From Polyangiaceae bacterium (GTDB lineage: Bacteria > Myxococcota_A > Polyangia > Polyangiales > Polyangiaceae): a DNA stretch of 64,000 nt. The stretch covers positions 310,001-374,000 of the forward strand of contig JAHBVX010000003.1 in assembly GCA_019637295.1 (NCBI GenBank), written 5' to 3'. Of the stretch, positions 15,892 through 25,455 are shown in pieces. The translations under genes and the position numbers were made by a program. The notes beneath the pieces are model-generated. The model did no database searches and had not been told where the DNA came from. It was given only the letters and a program-made list of their open reading frames with translations. Position 1 is the stretch's first letter, and each line of letters begins with the position of its first letter.

Positions 15892-16578
15892 GTGCTCCCT
15901 TCGCTCCGTCGCCCCCGCCCATCCGACCGCGGCTTCACCCTGCTGGAGCTGATGGTCGTGGTGGTGATCATCGCTGCTCTGGCCGCCCTGGCGGTCCCCT
16001 CGGTGGTGGAGCAGCTCCGGGACCGCCGCACCCAGACCGCTGCCCAAGAGGTGGCGGCGCTCTACCGCAACGCCCGCCTGCGGGCCATGGCCCGGGGAGG
16101 GGCGGTGCTGGTCCGCTACGACGCCAGCACCGCGACCGCCGGCCGGCTCGAGGTGCGCGAGGCGATCCGCGGGCCCGCCCCCGACCCGAACGATCCGACG
16201 ACGCCGGATCCGACCTGCGCGCAGCTGCCCGTGTCGAGCTGCGCCCTGACGAGCTGGCAGGCGGCCAACCCGGACAGCAAGCTGGTAACGTTCTTCGATC
16301 CGGGAAGTCGCAGCGAGTACGCGAACGTCAACGTGATCGCGACGGGGCCGGCGCTGCCACCGAACGCCGCACAGCTGCAGACGCAGATGGACGTCTGCTT
16401 CTCGCCGCTGGGGCGCGCGTTCGTGCGCTTCAACCAGAACGGCCCCTTCGTGGCAATGACCGGCGCGGCGGACCTGGCGGTCATGCGCAGGATGGGCGGG
16501 GACCAAGTCGGGCTGGCGCGCTCGGTGATCGTGATGCCGAACGGACACGCTCGCTCGGGGCAGGCGGTGGCGCCATGA
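15892..16578 (+). CDS. FimT/GspH-type minor pilin
   Basis: 228 residues with the type III prepilin signal: a basic leader ending DRG, then FTLLELMVVVVIIAALAAL, with Glu at position +5 after the cleavage site. The globular part is GspH/FimT-like beta sequence. It is processed by the prepilin peptidase and joins the pseudopilus tip complex. No ATG precedes the signal; the frame is open upstream, so GTG at 15892 (or TTG at 15889) was chosen because it gives a leader of about 14 residues. Its stop overlaps the next start (ATGA). First gene of a six-gene operon. Confidence 0.85.
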   Translation: MLPSLRRPRPSDRGFTLLELMVVVVIIAALAALAVPSVVEQLRDRRTQTAAQEVAALYRNARLRAMARGGAVLVRYDASTATAGRLEVREAIRGPAPDPNDPTTPDPTCAQLPVSSCALTSWQAANPDSKLVTFFDPGSRSEYANVNVIATGPALPPNAAQLQTQMDVCFSPLGRAFVRFNQNGPFVAMTGAADLAVMRRMGGDQVGLARSVIVMPNGHARSGQAVAP

Positions 16579-17162
16579 AGCAGCGCGGCTACACCTTGGT
16601 CGAGCTGCTCATGGCGATAACCATCTTCGCCATCGGTGTGACCGGCGTGATCGCGATGCAGAAGGTGACCGTCGTTGCCAACCAACACGCCCGGGAGCTC
16701 GCGGTCGCGACCCACATCGGACAAGCGTGGCAAGAGCAGCTCGCGACCGATGCCATCGCCTGGAATCATCCGTCGCCGAAGGTCGCCGCCCAAGACATCG
16801 GCGACACCAACTGGCTCGTCAACGTCACCGGCAACGCGGGCAACTGGTTTCGTCCGGCCTATCGTGACGCGATGAAGTTTGGTCCGTCCTTCGACACGCT
16901 GGGCAACGTCGTTGCGGAGGCCAACGTCGCTCAGGCGCACTACTGTACGCACATCCGTCTCGGGTGGCTGTACCCGGACACCGCCGGCAACGGCCTGCTC
17001 CGAGCCGAGGTCCGGGTGTTCTGGCCCCGCGAGGGTCAGGCCGGCGCCCTCGGCGCCGGGGTGTGCGATCCCAACGTCCAGCCCGCCGCCATCGACGCCG
17101 CCTCCGAGCGCTACCACTTCATCCACCAGGTCACCGCCATCAAGCAGAACACGGCCCTGTGA
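16575..17162 (+). CDS. PilV-like minor pilin
   Basis: 195 residues beginning MKQRGYTLVELLMAITIFAIG, a short prepilin leader with cleavage after the Gly and the +5 glutamate present, and the IGVTGVIAMQ pattern usual for PilV. The rest is a soluble domain with several Trp residues. Overlaps the preceding stop by four bases and the following start by one (TGATG). PilV/FimU-type proteins form the priming complex with PilY1. Confidence 0.85.
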   Translation: MKQRGYTLVELLMAITIFAIGVTGVIAMQKVTVVANQHARELAVATHIGQAWQEQLATDAIAWNHPSPKVAAQDIGDTNWLVNVTGNAGNWFRPAYRDAMKFGPSFDTLGNVVAEANVAQAHYCTHIRLGWLYPDTAGNGLLRAEVRVFWPREGQAGALGAGVCDPNVQPAAIDAASERYHFIHQVTAIKQNTAL

Positions 17163-18433
17163 TGACCCTTGGTTCCCTCTCCCGACGACCCTCGCGCGGC
17201 TTCACGCTGGTGGAGCTCATGGTCGCCGTCACGGGCGGGCTCTTCGTCTCGCTCGCTGTCTTCGCCCTGGCCAGCGACGGCTCGCGCTTCTACCGGCGGG
17301 AGTCGCGCGTCGCAGACGCCACGCTCTCGACCATCGTGGGCTTCGAGCGGCTACGGATGGACGTCGCGAGGGCCGGCTTCCTGTCCTCGCCCAACGTGCG
17401 ACGCGATCCGCGCGTGTGCGGCACGCCCGCGACGGATCCGAGCTGGCCAGCAGAGCTGTCCACGCTCGCGGCTCTGCGCATCGCCAAGGGCGGCTCGCCT
17501 GCCAACACCACCCTCACCGCCAATGGCATCGCGGCGGACAGCTTGGTGCTCAGCGGCAGCTACACCTCGCCGGACCAGTTCCCGATTTGGAACGTGCAGA
17601 GCACCGGCGCGATGCACATCGTGTATCTGCAAGCGAACATCGGCCCGCTCGCGCGGATGGGTTACTCCTCGAGCACGAACCAGGCGGCGCTGCTCAGCAG
17701 CGTGTTCGGCGTCGGGCGCGGGTTGCGCATCCAAGACCCCTCCGGCGAGCTGCAGTTTGGCACCATCCGTACCACGAACGCGGGCGCCATCCCGCAGGTC
17801 GTCCTCGCCAATCAGCCCAGCTTGACCTACCGGCAGACGGCGGGCGCCACCTGCGGCCTGAAGGGCAACGTGACCGGCGCGGTGGCCAACGTGCTGAACT
17901 TCGTACGCTACGATCTGCGAAACCTGTCGAGCAGCCCGGCCACACCGTCTGCCGCGAGCGCCTACGCGCCCGCGTACGGGGACTCGCTCACCGCCGAGTG
18001 GGACGGGGATCGCACGGATTTGGTGCGGGTCGAGCTCGACACCGCCGGCACGCCCATCGACGGCACCGAAGAGCTCGTGGCCGAGTACGCCGTCGACTTC
18101 CGGCTTGGTCTGACGGTGATCAGCGGCTTGCTCAACAGCGATCCGACCCTCAGCACGCTGCTGCCCGAGGACGCGGCGGTCGGTGCGTGGACGGACGTGC
18201 TCGGAGTCAACCCGACCATCGCGCCGCAGCGTATTCGTTCGGTACGCGTTCGTCTGGCGGTACGCACCCGAGAGCCGGATCGAGAAGAGAACGTCACGGC
18301 TGCGCTGGTCCCGGGCCTCGCGGGAGGCATGTACCGCATCGGTCTCGGCCCCAGCGCCGGCGCGCCCTTTGCCCGCGTTCGCACCATGCAAGCGGACGTG
18401 GCCCTGCACAACCAAGCGGGGGTGCTGTGGTGA
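17162..18433 (+). CDS. PilW-like minor pilin
   Basis: 423 residues with leader SRRPSRGFTLVELMVAVTGG, including the prepilin cleavage site and +5 glutamate, then a long non-helical head. The large size and PilW-type N-terminus suggest a PilW (GspJ-like) subunit. Near residues 345-365 the text RIRSVRVRLAVRTREPD fits the PilW C-terminal pattern. Coupled to the genes on both sides by overlapping stop/start codons. Confidence 0.85.
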   Translation: MTLGSLSRRPSRGFTLVELMVAVTGGLFVSLAVFALASDGSRFYRRESRVADATLSTIVGFERLRMDVARAGFLSSPNVRRDPRVCGTPATDPSWPAELSTLAALRIAKGGSPANTTLTANGIAADSLVLSGSYTSPDQFPIWNVQSTGAMHIVYLQANIGPLARMGYSSSTNQAALLSSVFGVGRGLRIQDPSGELQFGTIRTTNAGAIPQVVLANQPSLTYRQTAGATCGLKGNVTGAVANVLNFVRYDLRNLSSSPATPSAASAYAPAYGDSLTAEWDGDRTDLVRVELDTAGTPIDGTEELVAEYAVDFRLGLTVISGLLNSDPTLSTLLPEDAAVGAWTDVLGVNPTIAPQRIRSVRVRLAVRTREPDREENVTAALVPGLAGGMYRIGLGPSAGAPFARVRTMQADVALHNQAGVLW

Positions 18434-19101
18434 GACGCTCCGAGCGCGGCGCCGCTGTCTTCGTGGTCCTGTTGGTCGTGACGTTGCTCACGGCCATCGG
18501 CATCTTCGCGGCGCGCTCCGCGAGCCTCGTCAACCAGGCGGCGGGTTTCGATCGCCAGATGGTCCAGACCCAGTACCTCACCGAGTACGCTGGTCGCGCG
18601 GTCGCAACGGAGATCGGCGATGGCGCCGGCAAGAGCTACCTCGACCAGGTCGTCCGCGGCTCGGACAAGTGCGAGACGAACAAGCTGGTGCTGCCGCTGG
18701 CCACCGACGCCCCCATCGCCTGCTACAAGCTGTACATTTCCGAGATCAACGACCGGGTGTCGGTCAAGACCGGCAACGCCGTGCTGTCTGACCAGTCCGT
18801 GGCCGCCGCGGGCAGCCTCGGACCCAAGCTCGCGGCCGCGGGTACGGGCTCGCAAGTGGAGGGGCTGTTCGTGGTCGAGATGACCGAGCCCTTCGAGAGC
18901 GTGCCGAACCCGGGCTCGGAGGCCGGCGGCGCGCAGATCAACGCGTTTCGGGACGTGCAGCTCACCTTGACGGCCTACGGCCAGGTGAGGCCCTTCGCCG
19001 CCGCCGCCAGCAACCCGTGGTGTGCGGTGGCAGCCACCAGCACCGCCGCCAGCATCGGTGGCCTGCGAGCGCACGTCACCTTGAGGAACGTTCCACGATG
19101 A
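18430..19101 (+). CDS. PilX-like minor pilin
   Basis: 223 residues beginning with basic residues and RGAAVFVVLLVVTLLTAIGIF, the PilX N-terminal form that lacks the FTLxE motif. PilX-type (GspK-like) subunits cap the minor pilin complex and interact with PilY1. The start is GTG at 18430 overlapping the pilW stop (GTGA). It ends ten bases before pilY1. Confidence 0.82.
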   Translation: MRRSERGAAVFVVLLVVTLLTAIGIFAARSASLVNQAAGFDRQMVQTQYLTEYAGRAVATEIGDGAGKSYLDQVVRGSDKCETNKLVLPLATDAPIACYKLYISEINDRVSVKTGNAVLSDQSVAAAGSLGPKLAAAGTGSQVEGLFVVEMTEPFESVPNPGSEAGGAQINAFRDVQLTLTAYGQVRPFAAAASNPWCAVAATSTAASIGGLRAHVTLRNVPR

Positions 19102-19111
19102 GGAGAGAGCG

Positions 19112-22100
19112 ATGAGTTCGTCCACCCGATCCAGAACGTGCCACTTCGCGCTCACGCGACGGCGTTCTGCCGTCGCGAGGCTCCCCAACGTCGCGCTGGT
19201 CGCCAGCGCCGTGCTCGTCGCGTCCGCCGCCGGTGCACAGGTGGACATCGAGCCCCCGCCACCGAACGTGATGCTGCTCGTCGATTCGTCGGGGTCCATG
19301 GAGTACAAGTCGTCGAGCTCGGCCTTCCCGGCCTGTGATCCGACCGGGAACACGGCCAGCGAGAAGAGCCGCTGGGTCGAGCTGGTGGAGGTCCTCGCCG
19401 GCTCCATCCCCAACTACCGCTGCGCTGCAGTGGATCGGACGTCGACCGCGTTCAAGTCGATGTACAGCCTCAGCGGCGTGCTGCCGGCGGACGCGGACTA
19501 CAGCAACCCCTACCATCGGCCGCTGTCCGGAACCTGCATGACGGTGCCGGGCACCCTGCCTCTCAACCCATACGATTTCGGCTCCATCGCGTTCCGGGAG
19601 TTCTCTTCGCCGGCCACGCCGTGCGGCCCGGTCGAGCCGCAAGCGGACGGGCTGCTCGAGTCCTTCGGCACCCGCGTGCGCTTCGGTTTGATGACCTTCG
19701 ACACCCACCCGAACCCGGGTCGGGGGGCCATCGGCAACTCGCAGGATCCGACCTCCGGCGTCGCGGGGACTTGGAGCTACTTCGTGAGCAGCTCCAAGGC
19801 GGGTAAGCCCGCGGCCTGCGACACCCTCTCGCCCATGGAGGTCGGCGCGCGCAACGCGGCCGCTCCGCCCTGGGAGGGGAAGATGGTCGCCTTCGGCGCG
19901 CCCACCGGCGGCGCTACCCTGATGAACGCGAAGACCGCGCAGATCAAGCAGATCTTGCTGTCCACGCGGCCCTACGGCGCCACACCCGTCGCCGGCATGC
20001 TCGACGACGTTCGAGACTTCCTGCGCAACGACACCACCAAGGATCCGCTGATCGCCGCCGACGACTTCGGCCCCTACGACGACCCGTTCATCAAGGGCGG
20101 CTGTCGCGGCAACTTCGTGATCCTGCTCTCGGACGGCGAGCCGAACATGGACCTGCGCCCATTCTGCGAAGGCGCAGGACCGCCGGCAGGCGTGTGCCCC
20201 TACGACAAACCCGAGGACATCGCGTTCGATCTGGCCAACGCCACCGATCCCAACCAGCGCACCAAGGTATTCGTGATCGGCTTCGCCGTGTCCAACGTCA
20301 CGCTGCAGAACGCCACCCCCGTCAACTGCGCCAACTTGACCGACACGGATCTGAACAGCCCCGGCGGCCTGTGCGCCAGCAACCCTGACGAGCGCGCGCT
20401 GCAGGCTTGCTGCACCCTGAGCCGCATCGCCTACAACGGCGGCACCACGCGCGCGTATTTCGCCGACGACAAGGAGCAGCTGCGCGCAGCGCTCTCGGCG
20501 GTGCTGTCGAGCATCGTCACCAACACCAGCAGCCGGACGCTGCCGGTCTTCGCGTCCTCGCCCACGGTCAGCGACGGCTTCGCCGCCGGCTATCGCTTCT
20601 TCAGCTCCTTCGAGCCGCGCCAGTTCTCGCTGTGGAGCGGCATCCTCGAGCGGCAGCGCTACGTGTGCGAGAAGGACGTCGTCACCGGCGAGTTCACCCC
20701 CGAGCCCCAGCCCATCGACAAGACCAAGGGCGACGACTTCGCCGCCAACGTGAACTCCGGCGTGGGCGATGCGCGCCGGTTCTTCACGGTCTTGGGCCAG
20801 ACGGCGGGTCCGCTCATCCACTCCCGCCGCACCATCCGCCCGGAGCTGACCACCAACCCGGACGGCGTGAGCAACTACCTGGGCACGGAGGTCAACGAGA
20901 CCGTCGACAACTTCCCGCCGCTGGTGACCCCCGCGGCCATGGCCATCGACGCCACGTCCTGCCCGGGCCTCACAGCCGTGCAGTGTCGCGACCGCTACCT
21001 GCGCTGGGTCGTGGGCCTGAGCAACGGGACGGCGTATCATCGCTGCGCGAGCCCTGGGGTCAACTGCGACCTCGTCGGGGACATCTTCCGCTCCACGCCG
21101 CGCATCGTGGGTCGTCCGTCGGATCTGCTGAGGGACGAGACCTACCAGCTCTTCGCGGTCAACAACACCAAGCGCCCAGTGGTGCTGTACACCTCGACGA
21201 ACGACGGCATGCTGCGCGCCTTCAAGGTCGCGGCGGGCGATCCCGCGGACACGTTCAAGGTCGACAGCCTCCGTAACAACGAACTGTGGTCCTTCATCCC
21301 GCCGGCGGTGTTGCCGTCGTTGCCGTCCCAGTACCCGGGCACCCACTCGGTGCTGCTCGACGGCGTGCCCGTCGTCAAAGACGTCGTCGCCATCCTCGAG
21401 AACAACAAGTTCCGCTTCGAGCGCTCGCCCAGCGCCGCCCAGTCCGCGCAGGGAACCTGGCGTACGGTGCTGGTGCAGGGCTTCGGCGGCTCTCGCGGCG
21501 GCTACTTCGCGCTGGACGTGACCGAGCCCGCCAAGGGGCCGAAGTTCCTGTGGCAGGTCACCGAGGACGCGAGCGGGCAGAAGCTGTTCGGCACCAGCGG
21601 CACGCCGCTGATCACGACGCTGTACTTCGACACCGGCAACAACCAGGTCAAGGAGGTCGCGGTGGCGGTGCTGCCGGGAGGCGACTCGCCGCCCGTGGCG
21701 GGCTCCTGCAACCGCGCCGACCCCACGCCCTCGGACGTGGACAGCCGCTTCCCGGCCCGCGCCGCGGTGCCTTGCTACGGCGCGAACGTCCCCGCGCGGT
21801 CGCTGACCATCGTGCGGCTGGACACCGGCGAGATCATCCGCTCGTTCCGCGGCAGCGCCGCGGACGCGCCAGCGAGCCTGGTCGGCTCCGGGCGCGTGAC
21901 CCAAGCGCCGCTGGACTCCCCCATCACCGGCACGCCGGTGGCGTTCCCCGGCACGACCGGCGCCATCGCCGATCGCGCGTTCGTGGGCGATCGCGACGGC
22001 GCGCTGTGGCGCGTGGATCTCTCGAGCACGAACCCAGGCAACTGGAGCATGAAGCTCTTCTTCGACGTGTACTCCAGCGCCCTGGGACACACCTGGAGCG

Positions 22101-22804
22101 ACGGACACCCGATCCAGACGCCGCCGGTGTTGAGCGTGGACGAGATCGGCAACGTGACCTTGGCGCTGTCCACGGGCGACCAAGAGGTCATGAACGCCCC
22201 CGCGGGCATGGCCACCTACGCCTTCTCCCTCACCGAGAAGCTCAACTCGCTCGGCTCGGCCTTCGAGTCGAGGGCCAACTGGTACACCAAGTTCGTCGAC
22301 GGTGAGCGCGTGGCCGGGCCGATGACCCTGTTCAACGGCGCGCTCTTCTTCTCGACCTTCAAGCCCGAGTCGCCGAGCAGCGCCAACGTGTGCAGCGCCG
22401 GCTCGAGCCGCGTGTGGGGCGTGGACTACCTGCAGCCCAAGCAAGCTGGTAGCAACATCTCGGACCTCGAGAAGGGCGGCTTCGAGCGCCTGCCGGAGGG
22501 CTCGAACATGGTGCAGTTCATCGACAGCACCAGCTCGCTGCTCCAAGCCGGCGCGGTGATCTTCGGCGTGGGCGTCACCCAGCTGCCCTCCTGCGTCGAG
22601 GAGGTTCCGCTCACGGACCCGTACTTCGGCGCCGGCACCCACACGTCGGTCAGCAACGTGACGCCGGGCAAGTTCCAGCTCGTGATGCACACCGGCGCCG
22701 CAGGCGACACGGTCGTCGGCGGCAAGTCGAAGCGGCTCGAGATCGAGCTACCCACACCGCCGAGCTCGGCGCGCATCGACTCCTGGGCGGCCTTGATCGA
22801 GTGA
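19112..22804 (+). CDS. PilY1-like type IV pilus tip adhesin
   Basis: 1230 residues. A signal peptide (cleavage near residue 42, SAAGAQ) is followed by a von Willebrand A-type domain at about 50-480 with a MIDAS motif DSSGS at residues 58-62. Around residues 680-1060 the sequence YTSTNDGMLRAF and GDRDGALWRVDL mark the PilY beta-propeller. PilY1 sits at the pilus tip, controls retraction and in some bacteria mediates adhesion and surface sensing. Upstream AGGAGAG gives a good ribosome-binding site for ATG 19112. Its stop overlaps the next start. Confidence 0.92.
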   Translation: MSSSTRSRTCHFALTRRRSAVARLPNVALVASAVLVASAAGAQVDIEPPPPNVMLLVDSSGSMEYKSSSSAFPACDPTGNTASEKSRWVELVEVLAGSIPNYRCAAVDRTSTAFKSMYSLSGVLPADADYSNPYHRPLSGTCMTVPGTLPLNPYDFGSIAFREFSSPATPCGPVEPQADGLLESFGTRVRFGLMTFDTHPNPGRGAIGNSQDPTSGVAGTWSYFVSSSKAGKPAACDTLSPMEVGARNAAAPPWEGKMVAFGAPTGGATLMNAKTAQIKQILLSTRPYGATPVAGMLDDVRDFLRNDTTKDPLIAADDFGPYDDPFIKGGCRGNFVILLSDGEPNMDLRPFCEGAGPPAGVCPYDKPEDIAFDLANATDPNQRTKVFVIGFAVSNVTLQNATPVNCANLTDTDLNSPGGLCASNPDERALQACCTLSRIAYNGGTTRAYFADDKEQLRAALSAVLSSIVTNTSSRTLPVFASSPTVSDGFAAGYRFFSSFEPRQFSLWSGILERQRYVCEKDVVTGEFTPEPQPIDKTKGDDFAANVNSGVGDARRFFTVLGQTAGPLIHSRRTIRPELTTNPDGVSNYLGTEVNETVDNFPPLVTPAAMAIDATSCPGLTAVQCRDRYLRWVVGLSNGTAYHRCASPGVNCDLVGDIFRSTPRIVGRPSDLLRDETYQLFAVNNTKRPVVLYTSTNDGMLRAFKVAAGDPADTFKVDSLRNNELWSFIPPAVLPSLPSQYPGTHSVLLDGVPVVKDVVAILENNKFRFERSPSAAQSAQGTWRTVLVQGFGGSRGGYFALDVTEPAKGPKFLWQVTEDASGQKLFGTSGTPLITTLYFDTGNNQVKEVAVAVLPGGDSPPVAGSCNRADPTPSDVDSRFPARAAVPCYGANVPARSLTIVRLDTGEIIRSFRGSAADAPASLVGSGRVTQAPLDSPITGTPVAFPGTTGAIADRAFVGDRDGALWRVDLSSTNPGNWSMKLFFDVYSSALGHTWSDGHPIQTPPVLSVDEIGNVTLALSTGDQEVMNAPAGMATYAFSLTEKLNSLGSAFESRANWYTKFVDGERVAGPMTLFNGALFFSTFKPESPSSANVCSAGSSRVWGVDYLQPKQAGSNISDLEKGGFERLPEGSNMVQFIDSTSSLLQAGAVIFGVGVTQLPSCVEEVPLTDPYFGAGTHTSVSNVTPGKFQLVMHTGAAGDTVVGGKSKRLEIELPTPPSSARIDSWAALIE

Positions 22805-23340
22805 GTCGGCTCATGCGTCTCTCGGCTCTGCGGCTGTTGTCTGGCCTGGCGGCGGTGCTGTCGGCGGCCTCCGGCTGCCAGAGCGAGCCCGACCTCGTGG
22901 GGCCGAGCCCGGCGCCGAGCGCGACCTTGACCCGACCCCTCGACCGGCTCGGCCCGGGTGAGCTCGCCGTGGGCAAGGCCGAGGCCTTCGGCTTCGTCGC
23001 GCCGCGCGAGATGCGACTCGAGCGTCGCTACCCGGACACCGCTCACTTCGTCGGCAACGTGCGGCCCGAGTCGGTCTCGAACTACGTCCGAGAGCGCGTG
23101 CTCGTCGCGCAAGTGGAGGTCGGTCCCGCGCGCACCATCTTTCCGAAGGTCACCATCAAGGGGGGCGCCCCCGAACGGGTGTATCGGATCGACGTGGTGG
23201 GGGACGGTCCGCTGACGCGGCTGGTCATTCGCGACATCACGCCGCCGCCGACGACCGAAGGGCTCTCGGAGCAAGAGCGCTGGAAGCGCGCGGGCTTCGG
23301 CCCGGATGGCACGCCGCTGAATCCCAAGCAGCTGCAGTGA
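22801..23340 (+). CDS. Lipoprotein of the minor-pilin operon
   Basis: 179 residues with a lipoprotein signal ending LSAASGC, then a short linker and a soluble beta-rich domain of no known family. The GTG at 22801 overlaps the pilY1 stop (GTGA); a second start ATG lies four codons on. Its place at the end of the operon suggests a periplasmic or outer-membrane role in pilus assembly, which is inference. Confidence 0.7.
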   Translation: MSRLMRLSALRLLSGLAAVLSAASGCQSEPDLVGPSPAPSATLTRPLDRLGPGELAVGKAEAFGFVAPREMRLERRYPDTAHFVGNVRPESVSNYVRERVLVAQVEVGPARTIFPKVTIKGGAPERVYRIDVVGDGPLTRLVIRDITPPPTTEGLSEQERWKRAGFGPDGTPLNPKQLQ

Positions 23341-23409
23341 CGACGCTTCTTTGTTACTTGGCAGCGCGGTGGACGCGAGCTGGTCTACCCTTCGGGTCGG
23401 AGGTCGAGG

Positions 23410-23774
23410 ATGAGCGAGATTTCGCGCAAAGCGTTCTTGGAGGTGACCCTGTGCTGACGGCGGCGGCCGCAACGACCACGCTGCTCGCCTGCGGCGGCGA
23501 CGACGATGGCGGAGGCAACGGCCCCGGCACCAAGTCCTGCGGCTCGAGCGGCAATGACATCGCGGACAACCACGGCCACTCCCTGAGCATCCCCGCCGCA
23601 GACCTGGACAGCACCACCGAGAAGACGTACGCGATCAAGGGCTCGAGCCCCCACAGCCACTCGGTCACGCTGACGGCCAATCACCTCGCGCAGCTGAAGA
23701 GCGGCCAGAGCGTCACGGTCCCGTCCACCACGGAGCTCGCCCACGCTCACGACCTCACGGTCCGCTGCAGCTGA
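23410..23774 (+). pseudogene. Tat-type lipoprotein interrupted by a one-base frameshift
   Basis: An ATG at 23410 with GGAGG nearby starts MSEISRKAFLEVTLC and then stops at TGA 23455. The continuing protein is in another frame from 23451: LTAAAATTTLLACGG and a His-rich domain with HGH, HSHSV and HAH motifs, ending at 23774. Adding one base between about 23440 and 23454 joins the two into a normal Tat lipoprotein signal (SRKAFL, then LLAC). The domain belongs to a widespread family of small HGH/HSH proteins of unknown function. It may be a sequencing error, a true pseudogene, or a translation starting at GTG 23451 without the Tat part. Confidence 0.6.
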
Positions 23775-23855
23775 TCCCCGAGCGCACAGCCGGCCGTCCG
23801 CGCCGCCTTCCGACCGCGTTGTCTCCCGTCGCCCGGTGAACTAGCTTTTGCCACC

Positions 23856-24965
23856 GTGAACGACTCACTGAGGCACACACCCCTCTACGCGCAGCACCAG
23901 GCACTCGGCGCTCGGCTCGTCGGGTTCGCCGGCTGGGCGATGCCCATTCAATACGCCGGCATCAGCAGCGAGCACGACGCGGTCCGCACCCGGGTCGGGC
24001 TGTTCGACGTATCGCACATGGGGGAGCTCGAGCTGCGCGGCGAGCACGCGGCGGCGGTGGTCAACTACCTGGTCACCAATGACCTCGATCGCATCGAGCC
24101 GGGCCAGGCGATGTACACCTGCTGCTGCAACGAAGGCGGCACCATCCTCGACGACCTGATCGTGTACAAGCGCGGGCCGCAGGACATCCTGGTCGTGTGC
24201 AATGCGTCGAACCGAGACAAGATCGCGGCCCACTTCTTGCGAGCCGCCCAGGACCACTGCGACTTCCGAGACGCGAGCGACGAGACGGCGCTCATCGCGC
24301 TGCAGGGTCCCCGTGCCCTCGAGACGCTAAAGGCGGCAGGCGTGGCGGCGGACTTCGACGTGCAGGCCCTCGGGGCGTTCCGATTTCGGACCACGACCAT
24401 CGCCGGGCTCGCGGCCACCGTCGCGCGCACCGGGTACACCGGGGAGGACGGCGTCGAGCTGTTCTGTGGCTGGTCCGACGCTCCGGGCCTGTGGCAAGCG
24501 CTGCTCGAGGCCGGCCGCGGCTTCGGTATCGCGCCGGCGGGCCTCGGGGCTCGGGACACGCTGCGCCTCGAGGCGCGCCTGTCGCTCTACGGAAACGACA
24601 TCGACGAGACGACCAACCCCCTCGAGGCGGGCCTGGGCTGGACCGTCAAGCTCGGCAAGGCCGACTTCGTCGGCAAGAGCGCGCTGCTGCGGGCCAAGGA
24701 GGAGGGCCTGGCCCGCAAGCTGGTGGGCTTCGAGATGGTGGGCCGGGGGATCGGCCGGCACGGCTACCCGCTGCTCTCGCCGGAGGGGTCCGTCATCGGG
24801 GTCTGCACGTCCGGCGGCCCCTCCCCCACCCTGGGCAAGAGCATCGGCCTGGGCTATGTGCCGCTGCCGCACTCGGCGGAGGGCTCGCGACTCGGGGTGG
24901 ACTGCCGAGGCAAGGTGGTCGAGGCCGTCGTGGTCAAGACCCCTTTCTACAAACGAGCGAGCTGA
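23856..24965 (+). CDS. gcvT: GcvT, aminomethyltransferase of the glycine cleavage system
   Basis: 369 residues covering the whole GcvT family. It begins [23 protein letters not shown] and FDVSHMGE and contains the [11 protein letters not shown] and [12 protein letters not shown] motifs of the tetrahydrofolate-binding fold. It releases ammonia and passes the methylene group to THF. Start GTG at 23856. gcvH follows 82 bases later. Confidence 0.95.
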   Translation: MNDSLRHTPLYAQHQALGARLVGFAGWAMPIQYAGISSEHDAVRTRVGLFDVSHMGELELRGEHAAAVVNYLVTNDLDRIEPGQAMYTCCCNEGGTILDDLIVYKRGPQDILVVCNASNRDKIAAHFLRAAQDHCDFRDASDETALIALQGPRALETLKAAGVAADFDVQALGAFRFRTTTIAGLAATVARTGYTGEDGVELFCGWSDAPGLWQALLEAGRGFGIAPAGLGARDTLRLEARLSLYGNDIDETTNPLEAGLGWTVKLGKADFVGKSALLRAKEEGLARKLVGFEMVGRGIGRHGYPLLSPEGSVIGVCTSGGPSPTLGKSIGLGYVPLPHSAEGSRLGVDCRGKVVEAVVVKTPFYKRAS

Positions 24966-25047
24966 ACCGAGCCCCCGAACCGGGGTCGATCGCGCTATAA
25001 GGGCCCCGCTTGCCCGAGCCGAACAGCCACGAGGAGCGAGACCGATC

Positions 25048-25455
25048 ATGAGCGGAGCGAAAGAAGTCAAAGACGATCGCAGCTACACCAAGGACCACGA
25101 GTGGGTGAAGCGCGACGGGGACGAGTGGCTGGTGGGGATCACCGCGTTCGCCGTCGATCAGCTCGGGGACATCACCTTGGTCAGCTTGGACGTGAAGGTG
25201 GGCGACTCGATCGACGCCCACAAGGGCTTCGGCACCATCGAGAGCGTCAAGACTCTGAGCGATCTGTTCGCGCCCCTCAGCGGCACCGTCACTCGCATCA
25301 ACGACGCGCTGGAGGACAGCCCGGAGCTGGTGAACGACGACTGCTGGGGCAAGGGCTGGATGGTGGCCATCAAGCCGAGCAAGCTCGACGCAGAGCAGAG
25401 CAGCCTGTTGGACTCGGTCGCTTACGCCGGTCACGTCGAGGAGTCCTCGCATTGA
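25048..25455 (+). CDS. gcvH: GcvH, lipoyl carrier protein of the glycine cleavage system
   Basis: 135 residues, the normal GcvH length, with the lipoylation motif [12 protein letters not shown] (lysine 68) and the C-terminal [13 protein letters not shown]. It shuttles the aminomethyl group between the P and T proteins. The ATG at 25048 is preceded by GAGGAG. The stop overlaps the gcvPA start (TGATG). Confidence 0.96.
   Translation: MSGAKEVKDDRSYTKDHEWVKRDGDEWLVGITAFAVDQLGDITLVSLDVKVGDSIDAHKGFGTIESVKTLSDLFAPLSGTVTRINDALEDSPELVNDDCWGKGWMVAIKPSKLDAEQSSLLDSVAYAGHVEESSH

Noticed and set aside
19076-22690. A 1204-residue frame on the minus strand across pilY1
   Set aside because: High-GC shadow of pilY1; Arg/Gly/Ala/His-rich composition and no recognisable motif.
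23775-23855. Glycine riboswitch before gcvT
   Set aside because: Only 81 bases are available and no aptamer-like structure is visible.
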